Source of the DNA: Bradyrhizobium algeriense
GTDB taxonomy: Bacteria; Pseudomonadota; Alphaproteobacteria; Rhizobiales; Xanthobacteraceae
Length of the DNA: 64,000 bases
Assembly (NCBI RefSeq): GCF_003062295.1
Contig: NZ_PYCN01000006.1
Span: 186,001-250,000 of the forward strand
Direction: 5' to 3'
The translations under genes and the position numbers were made by a program. This document shows, piece after piece, positions 48,446-57,187 of the stretch (position 1 is the stretch's first letter; each line of letters begins with the position of its first letter). The notes below the pieces were generated by a model. That model had not been told where the DNA came from and made no database searches. It was given only the letters and a program-made list of their open reading frames with translations.

Positions 48446-50707
48446 TTAGAACCGGTACGTCGCGCTCCCCAGCACGGTGCGGCCGATGCCGAAGAAGCAG
48501 TCGCCGCGGGCGAGACAGGTGGTGACATGGCGCTTGTCGGCAAGGTTGGTGGCGTTGACCTGAAACCGCCACGGGCCGGTCTCATAGCGGATCATCGCGT
48601 CAAACAGCGTGTAGTCAGGTGTGCGGATGACGTCGGCGCCGTCCCAGGATTCGCCGATGTAGCGCACACCGCCGCCGATGGTCACGCCCTGCAGACCGAG
48701 CGCAGTGAGCCGGTACTTCGCCCATAGCGAGGCCTGATGTTCGGGAACGGTTTCGACGCGCTTGCCGGCATTGTCGCCGCTTTCCACCGTGGCATTGAGG
48801 TAGGAATAGGCGCCGATCAGATCGAGGTCGGGCGTCACGCGGCTGATCACCTCGAGTTCGGCGCCGCGAATCCGCACCTTGCCGGTCTGGACTGAGAACT
48901 GAGTGCCGCCGGGATCGCTCGCCAGCCGGTTCTTCTCGATGGTGTCGAAGATCGCGCCGTTGATTGCCGTGCCGGGCATCGGATTGTACTTGAAGCCGAG
49001 CTCCACCATTTCGCCCGCCTGGGCCTTGCAGATGCCGCCGACGCAGGCGGAGCCGAAGATCGGCGTGAACGACTGCGCATAGGTGACATAGGGCGTCAGG
49101 CCGAACGGCAATTCGTACATCAGTCCGGCGCGGCCGGTGGTCGCCCTGGTGTCTTCCGCCGGCGCCCCCTGCACATTGTTGCTGACGAAATCCTGGCGGA
49201 CGCCGAGGACAGCCAGCCACGGCCCGAGCCGCATCTGGTCCTGTGCGTAAAGCCCGAGTTGGCTTTGCCGCAGGTCCGGTTCGGCCGTCATCGTGGGTGG
49301 GACGACGCTATTGTAGACGGGGGCGTAGAGATCGAAGGGCGTCGGAGTCAGATCTCCGCCGTCGATGTGCGCCCCTGACGACGCCCGCTCGCCGAGGCCG
49401 CGATAGTCGACGCCGAACAGCGCCTTGTGCGTGATCGCGCCTGTCGCGAACTTCAGCTCGGCATTGGCATCAGAGGTGAAGCTGTCCTTTGTGGTTTGCC
49501 GCCCCGAGACATAGCGCGCCACGGTGCGGTGCGAGGCATCGAGATACGGATTGTCCGGATTTGAATAATTGTCCGGATAGACGGTGCGGTAGATGCCCTC
49601 GACGTGCGCATAGCGCATGCTCTGCCGGATCTTCAGCCCTTCGCCAAAGCTGTGCTCGAACAGGCTAGAGACCGCGCCGGTCTCGGTCTGGTATTTGTCA
49701 AAACTCGGATCGCTGGCGAAACGCCGCACGGGAATCAGGCCGTTGGGTCCTGGAAACAGCGTGCCCTCATGCGGCAGGAAGGCGGTGGAGGAGCCAGTCA
49801 TGTCCTTCTGATAGGTGCCGAGCACGGTCCAGCTCGTGTTGTTGGTCGGCCGCCAGGTCAGCGACGGCGCCAATACGATGCGGTCATCCTTCACGTAATC
49901 GGTCTGCGAATTGCTGTCGCGGAATACGCCGATGAAGCGGTACAGCCACTCGCCGTCCTTGGTCAGCTTGCCGGTCGAATCGAGTTGCACCTGCTTGCGG
50001 TTGAAGCTGCCATATTGCACCCCGATCTCGTTGAAAGATTCCGCCTGCGGACGCTTCGAGACCAGGTTCAAGAGGCCTGCCGTCGATGTGTCGCCATACA
50101 GCACCGATGCCGGACCGCGCAGCACCTCGATGCGCGAGAGCGTGTAGGGATCGGGCCGCCATTCGTTGAACTGGAACGTGTTCACCACGCGGGTGCCGTC
50201 GAGATAGATGTTGGGATCCTGGCCACGGACGCGCGGATAGTCGCCGCGCGAATCCGGACCATAGGCGTCGGCGAACACACCCGGCACGTAGCGCAGCGAT
50301 TCCTGCACGGTGAGCGCGCCCTGGTCGGTGATGCGGTCGGCGGTGACCACCGTGATCGATTGCGGCGTTTCGCGCAGCGGCGTGTCGGTCTTGGTTCCGG
50401 TGCCGCTCTGGCCCGCGAGATAACCGCGCACCGGGCCGGTCGCCGTTTCAGCGCGCGCGCCGGCGGCCGTAGCGGCGTCAGGCGCCGTCTGCGCGCGCTG
50501 AGCAGCGCGACGGCTAGCGGCCGACGCAGATTGCCGCCTGGGTGCGGGTCGCGACCGCGCAGCCGGCGGACGTGAGGGCTGGTCGACGACAACTGCCGGT
50601 AATTCCCGCGCGGACGATTGCGCTTGCGCCGGCGTCACGTCGATCATCGCAGCGAGCATCGGCAGCGCGGCGCCGAGCCATCCCGCGGTCTTCAAACTTG
50701 CATTCAT
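48446..50707 (-). CDS. TonB-dependent siderophore receptor
   Basis: Outer-membrane beta-barrel receptor, 753 residues. A signal peptide (residues 1-29, ending AQA) is followed by a low-complexity Ala/Arg stretch of about 50 residues before the plug domain, an unusual spacer. The plug shows TPLRETPQSITVVTADRITD, ALTVQESLRYVPGVFADAYG, VRGQDPNIYLDGTRVVNTFQ and IEVLRGPASVLYGDTSTAGL. The barrel ends with Phe in GSATYRF, a TonB-receptor C-terminus. The plug is closest to ferric-hydroxamate or catecholate type receptors (FhuA/FoxA-like). No TonB, ABC importer or biosynthesis genes lie nearby, so uptake across the inner membrane must be encoded elsewhere. Iron control is likely (see 50799-50861). Confidence 0.93.
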   Translation of the reverse strand: MNASLKTAGWLGAALPMLAAMIDVTPAQAQSSARELPAVVVDQPSRPPAARSRPAPRRQSASAASRRAAQRAQTAPDAATAAGARAETATGPVRGYLAGQSGTGTKTDTPLRETPQSITVVTADRITDQGALTVQESLRYVPGVFADAYGPDSRGDYPRVRGQDPNIYLDGTRVVNTFQFNEWRPDPYTLSRIEVLRGPASVLYGDTSTAGLLNLVSKRPQAESFNEIGVQYGSFNRKQVQLDSTGKLTKDGEWLYRFIGVFRDSNSQTDYVKDDRIVLAPSLTWRPTNNTSWTVLGTYQKDMTGSSTAFLPHEGTLFPGPNGLIPVRRFASDPSFDKYQTETGAVSSLFEHSFGEGLKIRQSMRYAHVEGIYRTVYPDNYSNPDNPYLDASHRTVARYVSGRQTTKDSFTSDANAELKFATGAITHKALFGVDYRGLGERASSGAHIDGGDLTPTPFDLYAPVYNSVVPPTMTAEPDLRQSQLGLYAQDQMRLGPWLAVLGVRQDFVSNNVQGAPAEDTRATTGRAGLMYELPFGLTPYVTYAQSFTPIFGSACVGGICKAQAGEMVELGFKYNPMPGTAINGAIFDTIEKNRLASDPGGTQFSVQTGKVRIRGAELEVISRVTPDLDLIGAYSYLNATVESGDNAGKRVETVPEHQASLWAKYRLTALGLQGVTIGGGVRYIGESWDGADVIRTPDYTLFDAMIRYETGPWRFQVNATNLADKRHVTTCLARGDCFFGIGRTVLGSATYRF

Positions 50708-51115
50708 TTCCAGTCCTCATCGCTTCGCGCGGGACCAGTAACAAGCGCGACCACTGCGATGAAGTGCGAGAAAGATACAACGGCACGTCAATCACGCGTT
50801 TAGAATTAGTATTGCTCCAGGCTGCTTGAATAAGCGTCATCCAACAGGATTTAGAATTAGTCTTGGTCTAAGTAGACAACGCAACAGTTGTAACGGCGCG
50901 CGATGCGTGACAGCGCGCGCGTACGATCGAATGGAAAGCGTACCTGATCGGGATCAACATGCATGAGCCGCATGAGGTTGATTACTGGACCGGCGCCTGA
51001 AAGACTTGCCAGTGCGACAAGTGGGATCAAGTTCGTGTAACCTGCCGCGGCGCAGGCGCTTGTCATCTTCTCGCCCAAGCTGCAGCTTCCTGCGCCGCCC
51101 TTGGTGCCAACCGAC
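50708..51115. other. Upstream region of the siderophore receptor
   Basis: About 408 bp between divergent genes, without a convincing reading frame. The part next to the receptor is AT-richer and contains two copies of TTTAGAATTAGT (50799-50810 and 50850-50861). Confidence 0.45.
50799..50861. promoter_or_regulatory. Duplicated TTTAGAATTAGT motif, possible iron-regulator sites
   Basis: The 12-mer TTTAGAATTAGT occurs twice (50799-50810, 50850-50861), 51 bp apart, roughly 90-155 bp before the receptor start. Its TTTAGAA half resembles Irr/iron-box half sites of Rhizobiales. Assignment to Irr, Fur or RirA is inference. Confidence 0.4.
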
Positions 51116-51466
51116 ATGACCCGTCTTGCTTTCATCCTCGCGTTGCTCTTCACCGCGCCCTGGGAAGAAGCCGAGATCGTTGACGTGAAGGATATGGGAG
51201 CGGTCGATCTCAAGCCGTTCAACTGTCAGGACATCACCCGGAGCAGCGTCATCAGCCGGGTCTGCTACGATGCCGAAAGCCGCCGCATGCTTGTGCAGCG
51301 CCACGCGGCCTACCACCAATATTGCGATTTGCCGAAGGACACGCTCGATGCGTTTCTGAACGCGCCCTCGATGGGCCAGTTCTTCAACGCGAACATCACG
51401 GCGGCCGGCCGTGACGGGAACGGGCCGTACGACTGCCGCACATATAAAGTGCCGTCCGATCAGTGA
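51116..51466 (+). CDS. Small KTSC-domain protein
   Basis: A 116-residue protein with a short hydrophobic N-terminus (MTRLAFILALLFTAP) that may be a weak signal or anchor. The remainder fits the KTSC domain (lysyl-tRNA synthetase C-terminal-like): SSVISRVCYDAESRRMLVQR, AYHQYCDLPKDTLDAFLNAP and SMGQFFNANI correspond to the Ser-Ser, Tyr-x-Tyr and S-x-G-x-F/Y-F-N positions. KTSC is found in lysyl-tRNA synthetases and as stand-alone bacterial and phage proteins of unknown role. Four cysteines occur (FNCQD, RVCYD, QYCDL, DCRTY). Reading is open to a TTG at 51101; the ATG at 51116 is preferred. It is divergent from the siderophore receptor. Confidence 0.72.
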   Translation: MTRLAFILALLFTAPWEEAEIVDVKDMGAVDLKPFNCQDITRSSVISRVCYDAESRRMLVQRHAAYHQYCDLPKDTLDAFLNAPSMGQFFNANITAAGRDGNGPYDCRTYKVPSDQ

Positions 51467-51513
51467 CATCGGGCCTGCCGTCGCGGCACTGGTCCCTGTT
51501 CGCAATCTCGTTA

Positions 51514-51540
51514 TTTGACACTTCTTCTATTTTTGTCAAA
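51514..51540. promoter_or_regulatory. Inverted repeat before a TetR gene
   Basis: TTTGACA (51514-51520) and TGTCAAA (51534-51540) with a 13-bp spacer, plus a further GTCAAA overlapping the ATG at 51549. This suggests an autoregulatory operator, and the TTTGACA could also include a -35 element. Confidence 0.5.
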
Positions 51541-51548
51541 ATCGTCAA

Positions 51549-52208
51549 ATGGGCCCGCGTACCCGCATTCTCGATGCCGCAATGCTGGTGTTCCGCCGGC
51601 AGGGATTCCGGCGCTCGTCGATCGAGCAGGCGGCAGAGGCCGCGGGCCTGACGCGCCAGGCGCTCTACCATCATTTCGAGTCCAAGGAAGCGCTGTTCCG
51701 CGCCGTCATCGAACGGCTGCATGAGGAGGCCCTCGCCGCCGAAATGGCCGCGGCCAGCGCCGCCGAGAACGAGGGCGGCAGCCTCGCCGACATCCTCGTC
51801 GCTTCGGTCAGCGCCAAGCTCGGGCAACTGGCCGCCTCGCTCGATGGCTCGCCCCATGTCGAGGAACTGTTCTCCGAACATTTGCTGCAGGCCCGCGACC
51901 TCTACCAGAAATACACCACCGCCTATACCGAGCAACTCGCGGAAACGATCACGCGCGTCTGCCGCAAACAGGACCTCACGCTCAATGCCACGACGCCGCG
52001 CGATTTTGCACGGCACATCGAGATGGCGATTAACGGCACCAAATCCGCCTATCCGGCGCTGCAGCCGGCCGGCGCTTTCCTGAGGGATCTGGAGATCATG
52101 CTGCGGACGCTGGTGGCTGGCGCGGTGAGCCCGGCGCCGCGGAAGCCCGCGGCGAAGCCGAAGCCGGCAAGGAAATCCACCTCTCGCAAACCTGGAGATC
52201 GCAGATGA
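51549..52208 (+). CDS. TetR-family regulator coupled to a molybdenum hydroxylase operon
   Basis: A 219-residue regulator. The N-terminal helix-turn-helix is TRILDAAMLVFRRQGFRRSS, IEQAAEAAGLTRQALYHHFE, SKEALFRAVIERLHEEALAA (residues about 4-62). The C-terminus is a Lys/Pro-rich tail (RKPAAKPKPARKSTSRKPGD). It overlaps the hydroxylase large-subunit gene by 4 nt (ATGA at 52205), so regulator and enzyme are translated from the same mRNA. It therefore probably represses this operon by sensing the substrate or a related compound, possibly through the inverted repeat at 51514-51540. The ATG at 51549 has no clear ribosome binding site, and leaderless translation is possible because the operator abuts it. 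Confidence 0.9.
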   Translation: MGPRTRILDAAMLVFRRQGFRRSSIEQAAEAAGLTRQALYHHFESKEALFRAVIERLHEEALAAEMAAASAAENEGGSLADILVASVSAKLGQLAASLDGSPHVEELFSEHLLQARDLYQKYTTAYTEQLAETITRVCRKQDLTLNATTPRDFARHIEMAINGTKSAYPALQPAGAFLRDLEIMLRTLVAGAVSPAPRKPAAKPKPARKSTSRKPGDRR

Positions 52209-54895
52209 GCACGATGACGATCAACGGCAAGCTTGCTCCCCTCCTCGACGATCCCGATGCGCTGCTGGTCGATGTCGTGCGCGACGCGCTCGATCTCACC
52301 GGCACCAAGCTGGTGTGCGGGGCCGGCGTCTGCGGCGCCTGCACCGTGCTGGTCGATGGCGAGGCCGCCGTGAGCTGCCTGATGCCCGCTCGATCAGCCG
52401 CGAACACGAACGTGACGACGGTCGAAGGCATCGGCGCGGCAAAGCTGCACCCGGTGCAGAAGGCCTTCATGGCGCACGACGCCCTGCAATGCGGCTTCTG
52501 CACGCCGGGCTTCATCGTCGAGGCCGCGGCGTTTTGCGACCGCTGGCGCGCAGCAAAGGGAACGTCGGTGCCGTCGCGCGAGGAAATCGGCGCGGCGTTG
52601 TCGGGACATCTCTGCCGCTGCGGCGCCTATGACGGCATCTTCCGCGCCGTGGCGGATGCCTGTGCCGGCCGCTTCGACGGCGACGATATCCTGCCACCGC
52701 GCATGGAAGCGCGCGACAAGGTGACGGGATCGGCGAAGTATACCGTCGACATCCATCATGACGGCCAGCTCGAAGGCGTGATCCTGCGCTCGCCGTTCGC
52801 GCATGCGCGTGTCAACGAACTCGATCTGGCGCCGGCGCGCGCGATGCCGGGGGTGAGCGCTGTGATCTCGCTGCTCCGCGACGATCGCATCGTCCGCTAT
52901 GTCGGCGAACCGATCGCCGCCGTCGCGGCAAAGGACCGCAAGACCGCGCTGGCCGCGATCGCCGCCATCAAGCTCGGCAGCGAACGCCTGCCGTCGGCGA
53001 TCGGGCTCGACGAAGCGCGCAAGGCCGATGCGCCGGTCGTATTCGAAAAATCCGCGCGCAAGAGAGCCGGCAACGTCTCCGAAGGCGGCGGTTCGCCGGC
53101 CTCCTGGAAAGGTAATGTCCGCGGCCCATCGGCGGCGTTCTCCAAGAAGCCGAAGAAAGTGCGGAGCTGGGTCGACGGCGCACGGGCGGCGAACAATCCG
53201 CTGCTGGTGGAGGGTACCTTCCGCACCGGCACGCAACAGCATGCCTGCCTCGAGCCGCATGCCGCGGTGGCGCGTTTCGACGGCGACCGGCTCACCGTGC
53301 ATGTTTCGACGCAGGCGGTGTTTCACACGATGGAGCAGATCGCCAAGCGCTACAAGCTCGGCCACGACAAGGTGCGCGTGATTGCCGATCATGTCGGCGG
53401 AGGTTTTGGTTCGAAGGCCGCTCTCGGCGTGGAAACGACCACCGCGATCGAACTGGCACGCGAAGCCAGGGCGCCGGTCAGAGTAGCCTATGACCGGCAT
53501 GAGGAGCTTTCGGTGACGGGCTATCGGCCGGCAACGGAAATGAAAATTGCATTGCTGCCGTCCGAGCAAGGCGGACTGAAAGCCCTTTCGCTGACCGCTT
53601 ATGCCGACACGGGAGCCGCGACCAATTCGACCATCGCGGCACTTGCCCGCCTGATCTATCCCGCGGAAGGCAAGGAGCTGGCCGATTTCGACGTCATCAG
53701 CAATTTGCCGGCCGGCGCTCCGTTCCGCGGCCCCGGCGGGCCGCCGATGGCGTTCGCGCTGGAACAGGCGATCGACGAAGCGGCGCTGCGCATGAACGTC
53801 GATCCGATCGCGCTGCGCAAACGCTGGGATCCCGATCCCAACCGGCAGCGGCTGTACGATTGGGCGTCAAGCCTGGAGGTCTGGCGCAACCGGAAACCCA
53901 TTGCCGCGCAGAGCGGCCGCTATCGCCGCGGCGTCGGCGTCGCCACCGGCTACTGGCTTTATCTGTGGCAGCCCGGCTCGAAGGTCGAAGTGGCTGTCAA
54001 GGGCGGACGCCTGATCGCAAGCACCGCGACGCAGGATATCGGCACCGGCACCCGCACCGTGATCGCCAATACGGTCGCGCGCGAATTTGGCCTGGAGCCG
54101 CATGAGATCGAAGTCAGGATCGGCGATTCAAAACTGCCGGAAGGGCCGGGCTCAGGCGGCAGCCGGGTCACCGCTTCGGTGATCCCGCCGATGCTGCTGG
54201 CGATCGAGCAGTTGAAAGCCGCGATCCAGCAACACGCAAAGCGGCAGCCCGTCCCCGGCTCCAACGCACCCTGGCGCGAACTGCTCGCGGCCTCACCCGA
54301 TCTCTCCGCTTCCCGCGTGCGGCCGGAAGACTCCAGGCAGATGGCGCCGGGAATCGAGTCGCCGCTGAAACAGGCCGGCTTCATGGGCTGGATCTTCGGC
54401 TGGATGATGCGGCGCTTCTCCAACCTTGCGATCGGCGCCGGCATGCCGAGTTCGGTGCAAGTCGTCGAGGTCGAAGTCGACACCTGGCTCGGCCACGTGC
54501 GCGTCGTCAACGTTCACACCGGCATTGCGATCGGCAAGGTGGTGGCGCCCGCGCTGGCGCGAAGCCAGGCGACCGGCGCCGTCGTTCAAGGCATCGGCTA
54601 CGCGCTCTATGAAGCCCGCGAAGTCGATTCCCGCACCGGCGATGTGCTCAGCGGCGGCATGGAGGACTATCGCATTCCGGGAATCGCGGACACGCCAATG
54701 ATCGACGTGCATTTCGACCAGGGCGGCTTCGACCACGTGCTCGGCGGCAGCGTCGGCATCGGCGAGGTCGCAACCGTGCCGACCTCGCCCGCGGTCGCCA
54801 ACGCCATTCACAATGCGACCGGCGTTCGGCTGACCGAACTGCCGATCCGTCCCGACCGTCTCGTCGCCGCGCTCAAAGGGAGGGCCGCCGCATGA
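52205..54895 (+). CDS. Molybdenum hydroxylase, fused 2Fe-2S and molybdopterin-binding subunits
   Basis: A xanthine-dehydrogenase-family oxidoreductase of 896 residues in which two normally separate subunits are joined. Residues 1-170 are the iron-sulfur subunit: C38, C43, C46, C58 bind the first 2Fe-2S and C96, C99, C137, C139 the second. Residues from about 175 are the molybdopterin subunit: a/b hammerhead (MEARDKVTGSAKYTVDIHHD), MoCo-binding VIADHVGGGFGSKAALGVET, APFRGPGGPPMAFALEQAID and PGSGGSRVTASVIPP. The catalytic Glu lies in SVGIGEVATVPTSPAVANAI. No Tat signal is seen, so it is probably cytoplasmic. The substrate is probably an aldehyde or N-heterocycle. It overlaps the FAD gene by 4 nt; no XdhC/PaoD-type maturation gene is present. 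Confidence 0.88.
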   Translation: MSTMTINGKLAPLLDDPDALLVDVVRDALDLTGTKLVCGAGVCGACTVLVDGEAAVSCLMPARSAANTNVTTVEGIGAAKLHPVQKAFMAHDALQCGFCTPGFIVEAAAFCDRWRAAKGTSVPSREEIGAALSGHLCRCGAYDGIFRAVADACAGRFDGDDILPPRMEARDKVTGSAKYTVDIHHDGQLEGVILRSPFAHARVNELDLAPARAMPGVSAVISLLRDDRIVRYVGEPIAAVAAKDRKTALAAIAAIKLGSERLPSAIGLDEARKADAPVVFEKSARKRAGNVSEGGGSPASWKGNVRGPSAAFSKKPKKVRSWVDGARAANNPLLVEGTFRTGTQQHACLEPHAAVARFDGDRLTVHVSTQAVFHTMEQIAKRYKLGHDKVRVIADHVGGGFGSKAALGVETTTAIELAREARAPVRVAYDRHEELSVTGYRPATEMKIALLPSEQGGLKALSLTAYADTGAATNSTIAALARLIYPAEGKELADFDVISNLPAGAPFRGPGGPPMAFALEQAIDEAALRMNVDPIALRKRWDPDPNRQRLYDWASSLEVWRNRKPIAAQSGRYRRGVGVATGYWLYLWQPGSKVEVAVKGGRLIASTATQDIGTGTRTVIANTVAREFGLEPHEIEVRIGDSKLPEGPGSGGSRVTASVIPPMLLAIEQLKAAIQQHAKRQPVPGSNAPWRELLAASPDLSASRVRPEDSRQMAPGIESPLKQAGFMGWIFGWMMRRFSNLAIGAGMPSSVQVVEVEVDTWLGHVRVVNVHTGIAIGKVVAPALARSQATGAVVQGIGYALYEAREVDSRTGDVLSGGMEDYRIPGIADTPMIDVHFDQGGFDHVLGGSVGIGEVATVPTSPAVANAIHNATGVRLTELPIRPDRLVAALKGRAAA

Positions 54896-55833
54896 CACCA
54901 TCAGCCATGACCGCCACGCAAGCAGGCGAATTCCGCGCCGCCGGCACCGACCTCTCCGAGCGACGGCGCAGCGGCGTCTCGACCGGACCGCTGGTCGATA
55001 TATCAGCCACGCCCGACACGATCGGGATGCATTGGGGCACTGAGGGGAGTTTGCGCATCGGCGCCTTCACCACCATTGCCGCCATCGCTGCGGACACGCG
55101 CCTCGCCGCGGCGTATCCGGGCATTGCCGCGTCCGCGCAAGGTCTGGCGACGCCGCAGATCCGCCACCTCGCCACCCTCGGCGGCAATCTCGCGCAGCGT
55201 TCGCGCTGCTGGTATTTTCGAAATCCGCATATCGCCTGCCTGAAGAAAGGCGGGTCCGACTGTCCGGCACGGTCCGGCAATCATCTCTATCATGTCGCCT
55301 TCGACCTCGGTCCCTGCGTGGCGCCGCATCCCTCGACGATGGCGGCGGCGCTGCTGGCCTATGAGGCGAACGTGACGACCGACCGCAGGAGTTCGCTGAC
55401 GATCGGCGACCTCCTCGGCGACGGCTCCAACGGCAGCGCCGACAACGCGCTGCAGCCGGGCGAGATGATCAAGAGCATCGAGCTTCCCGTTCCGCTGCAA
55501 GGCGAGCGCGCGCTGTACAAGCGCGCGATCAGCCGCACCCATGCGGAATGGCCGCTGGTCGAGATCTGCGCCCGCGCCGTGATCAAGGACGGCGCGTTCC
55601 AGTTCGTCCGCCTCGCCGCCGGCGGCATCGCATCGGTGCCGCTGCGGCTCGTCGCAGCGGAAGCGGCATTGCAGGGGAAGCCGGCCAATGTAGCAGCGAT
55701 TGCCGTTGCCGCAGAACGCGCGACATCGGGTGCAAAACCGTTGCCGATGACGGGATATAAGCTCGATCTGCTGAAGGGCGTCGTGCAGGATCTGCTGGAA
55801 CGGTTGGCGGGTAACCAGGCCACGGGCTCATAA
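54892..55833 (+). CDS. FAD-binding subunit with four cysteines placed as in PaoB-type [4Fe-4S] subunits
   Basis: A 313-residue medium subunit of a molybdenum hydroxylase (CoxM/XdhB type). FAD-binding segments are AAGTDLSERRRSGVSTGPLV, LRIGAFTTIAAIAADTRL and PQIRHLATLGGNLAQRSRCW. Unlike common CoxM proteins it has cysteines C106 (RCWYFR), C116, C124 and C142 (GPCVAPHPS), the arrangement of the [4Fe-4S] cluster in E. coli PaoB/YagS. It should bring electrons from the Mo subunit to FAD. Its ATG overlaps the large-subunit stop by 4 nt. Together the two genes look like a PaoABC-type aldehyde oxidoreductase in which PaoA and PaoC are fused. Confidence 0.85.
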   Translation: MTPSAMTATQAGEFRAAGTDLSERRRSGVSTGPLVDISATPDTIGMHWGTEGSLRIGAFTTIAAIAADTRLAAAYPGIAASAQGLATPQIRHLATLGGNLAQRSRCWYFRNPHIACLKKGGSDCPARSGNHLYHVAFDLGPCVAPHPSTMAAALLAYEANVTTDRRSSLTIGDLLGDGSNGSADNALQPGEMIKSIELPVPLQGERALYKRAISRTHAEWPLVEICARAVIKDGAFQFVRLAAGGIASVPLRLVAAEAALQGKPANVAAIAVAAERATSGAKPLPMTGYKLDLLKGVVQDLLERLAGNQATGS

Positions 55834-55951
55834 GCGCGAACCTAACCTCCCCGCAGGACCATAAGCGAGTGGATGCATCGATCGCCGGGACGCGCCGGTG
55901 TGACGCCGGCGAAGGGCCGGCGGAAATTGAATGTCTTTTTCATGTCTTATG

Positions 55952-55996
55952 ATCCATAGTGTCTTCCTGTTCTTATTATCCATAATGTCTTCCTGT
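55952..55996. repeat. 26-bp-period tandem duplication upstream of the ATP-grasp gene
   Basis: ATCCATAGTGTCTTCCTGT (55952-55970) recurs as ATCCATAATGTCTTCCTGT (55978-55996): 18 of 19 identical, period 26 bp. Because 26 is not a multiple of three, it argues that this stretch is leader DNA, not coding. Confidence 0.7.
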
Positions 55997-56032
55997 CGGC
56001 GACCTCTCGCTGGCAGACGCAGGAGAAGTGAG

Positions 56033-57187
56033 TTGGCTGCGCGATTGCTTTTTACGAACGCTGGTAACGCTCCGAGCAACAATCTGGCGCGCAGCCTGCG
56101 AACGGGTGACGGGCCTGTATTCATAGTCGGTTGCAATGATGACCAGTTCGCGCTGAAGAAATCCGACGCGGACAGACATTATCTCGTTCCGCCCGCGGAC
56201 CATCCGGAGTGGGCCGAGACACTGCAATGGATCGCCGAGACCGAATGCCTGGATCTCATTATTCCGACCGTTGATACCGATGTAGATGACCTGTCGCGCG
56301 CGCGTAACCGCCTTGGTGAGTACCTTTTCCTGCCGCGGGCATCCGTAGTCGACATCTGCCGGGACAAGTATCGTCTCATTGAGCTCCTGCGCAGCAACGG
56401 CATCGACGCGCCCGCGAGCTACCCGGTGAAGGATATCAGGCACATCACCGGGATTTTCCGCCAACTTGGCGGGAAGCGACCCCTCTGGTGCCGCGTTCGA
56501 AGCGGAGCCGGCGCGCTTGGCGCCCTGCCGGTACGGACGCCCGAGCAGGCGCGCGGCTGGATCCGGTACTGGAAAGAAATGCGCGGCATACCCGTGACGT
56601 CGTTTGTACTTTCAGAGTACCTGCCAGGCCGCGATTTCGGCTGTCAAAGCCTTTGGAAGGATGGCGAGTTGGTACTGATCAAGACGTATGAACGGCTTTC
56701 CTATCTCGGGACGGGCAGTCAACCGTCGCAAGTCTCTTCGGTGGCAGCCCTTGCAAAAACAGTCGTCGAACCGAAAATCGTCGACACCTGCGTCCGGGCC
56801 ATCAGGTTGCTCGATGCAAAAGCATCCGGCGTCTTCAGCGTGGATCTCAAGGAGAATACGCGCGGCATTCCCTGCATCACGGAAATCAACGCGGGCCGGT
56901 TTTCGTCGGCGACCAATATTTTTGATCTGGTTGGAAAACAGAACATGGCGAAAACTTTCGTCCGTCTGGCGCGAGATCTGCCGGTCGACATCGAGGACAG
57001 CTACGACGCCGCACCGGATTGGTACATGCTGCGAGACCTCGACGGAGCGCCGCGCATCTTCCACGCGTCCGATTTCTCAGATAACATCATGAACGCTTGG
57101 CAAGGGGCAGCCTCTCGTCGAGGCCGCTTGAAAGCAACGAAAAGGGGCAAAAACTTATGGCAAACATCAAAATATTCAAACGTTTGA
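56033..57187 (+). CDS. ATP-grasp domain enzyme of unknown specificity
   Basis: A 384-residue protein with an N-terminal Rossmann-like pre-ATP-grasp domain (RLLFTNAGNAPSNNLARSLR) and an ATP-grasp core: ICRDKYRLIELLRSNGIDAP, FVLSEYLPGRDFGCQSLWKD, FSVDLKENTRGI and ITEINAGRFSSATNIFDLVG. The Glu and Asn of EINAGR are the Mg-ATP ligands. It is related to carbamoyl-phosphate-synthase-like and PylC-type carboxylate-amine ligases, which join an acid to an amine. The substrates are unknown. The TTG at 56033 has a perfect AGGAG 7 nt upstream; the frame also opens at ATG 55931 with a GGCGGA site, which would add a hydrophobic stretch. The 3' end overlaps the next small gene by 31 nt, suggesting coupling. 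Confidence 0.75.
   Translation: MAARLLFTNAGNAPSNNLARSLRTGDGPVFIVGCNDDQFALKKSDADRHYLVPPADHPEWAETLQWIAETECLDLIIPTVDTDVDDLSRARNRLGEYLFLPRASVVDICRDKYRLIELLRSNGIDAPASYPVKDIRHITGIFRQLGGKRPLWCRVRSGAGALGALPVRTPEQARGWIRYWKEMRGIPVTSFVLSEYLPGRDFGCQSLWKDGELVLIKTYERLSYLGTGSQPSQVSSVAALAKTVVEPKIVDTCVRAIRLLDAKASGVFSVDLKENTRGIPCITEINAGRFSSATNIFDLVGKQNMAKTFVRLARDLPVDIEDSYDAAPDWYMLRDLDGAPRIFHASDFSDNIMNAWQGAASRRGRLKATKRGKNLWQTSKYSNV

Noticed and set aside
55931..56032. ATG at 55931 as start of the ATP-grasp protein, with a hydrophobic N-terminus
   Set aside because: It lies over a 26-bp duplication that is out of phase with the frame, and TTG 56033 has a better ribosome binding site. Kept only as an alternative.
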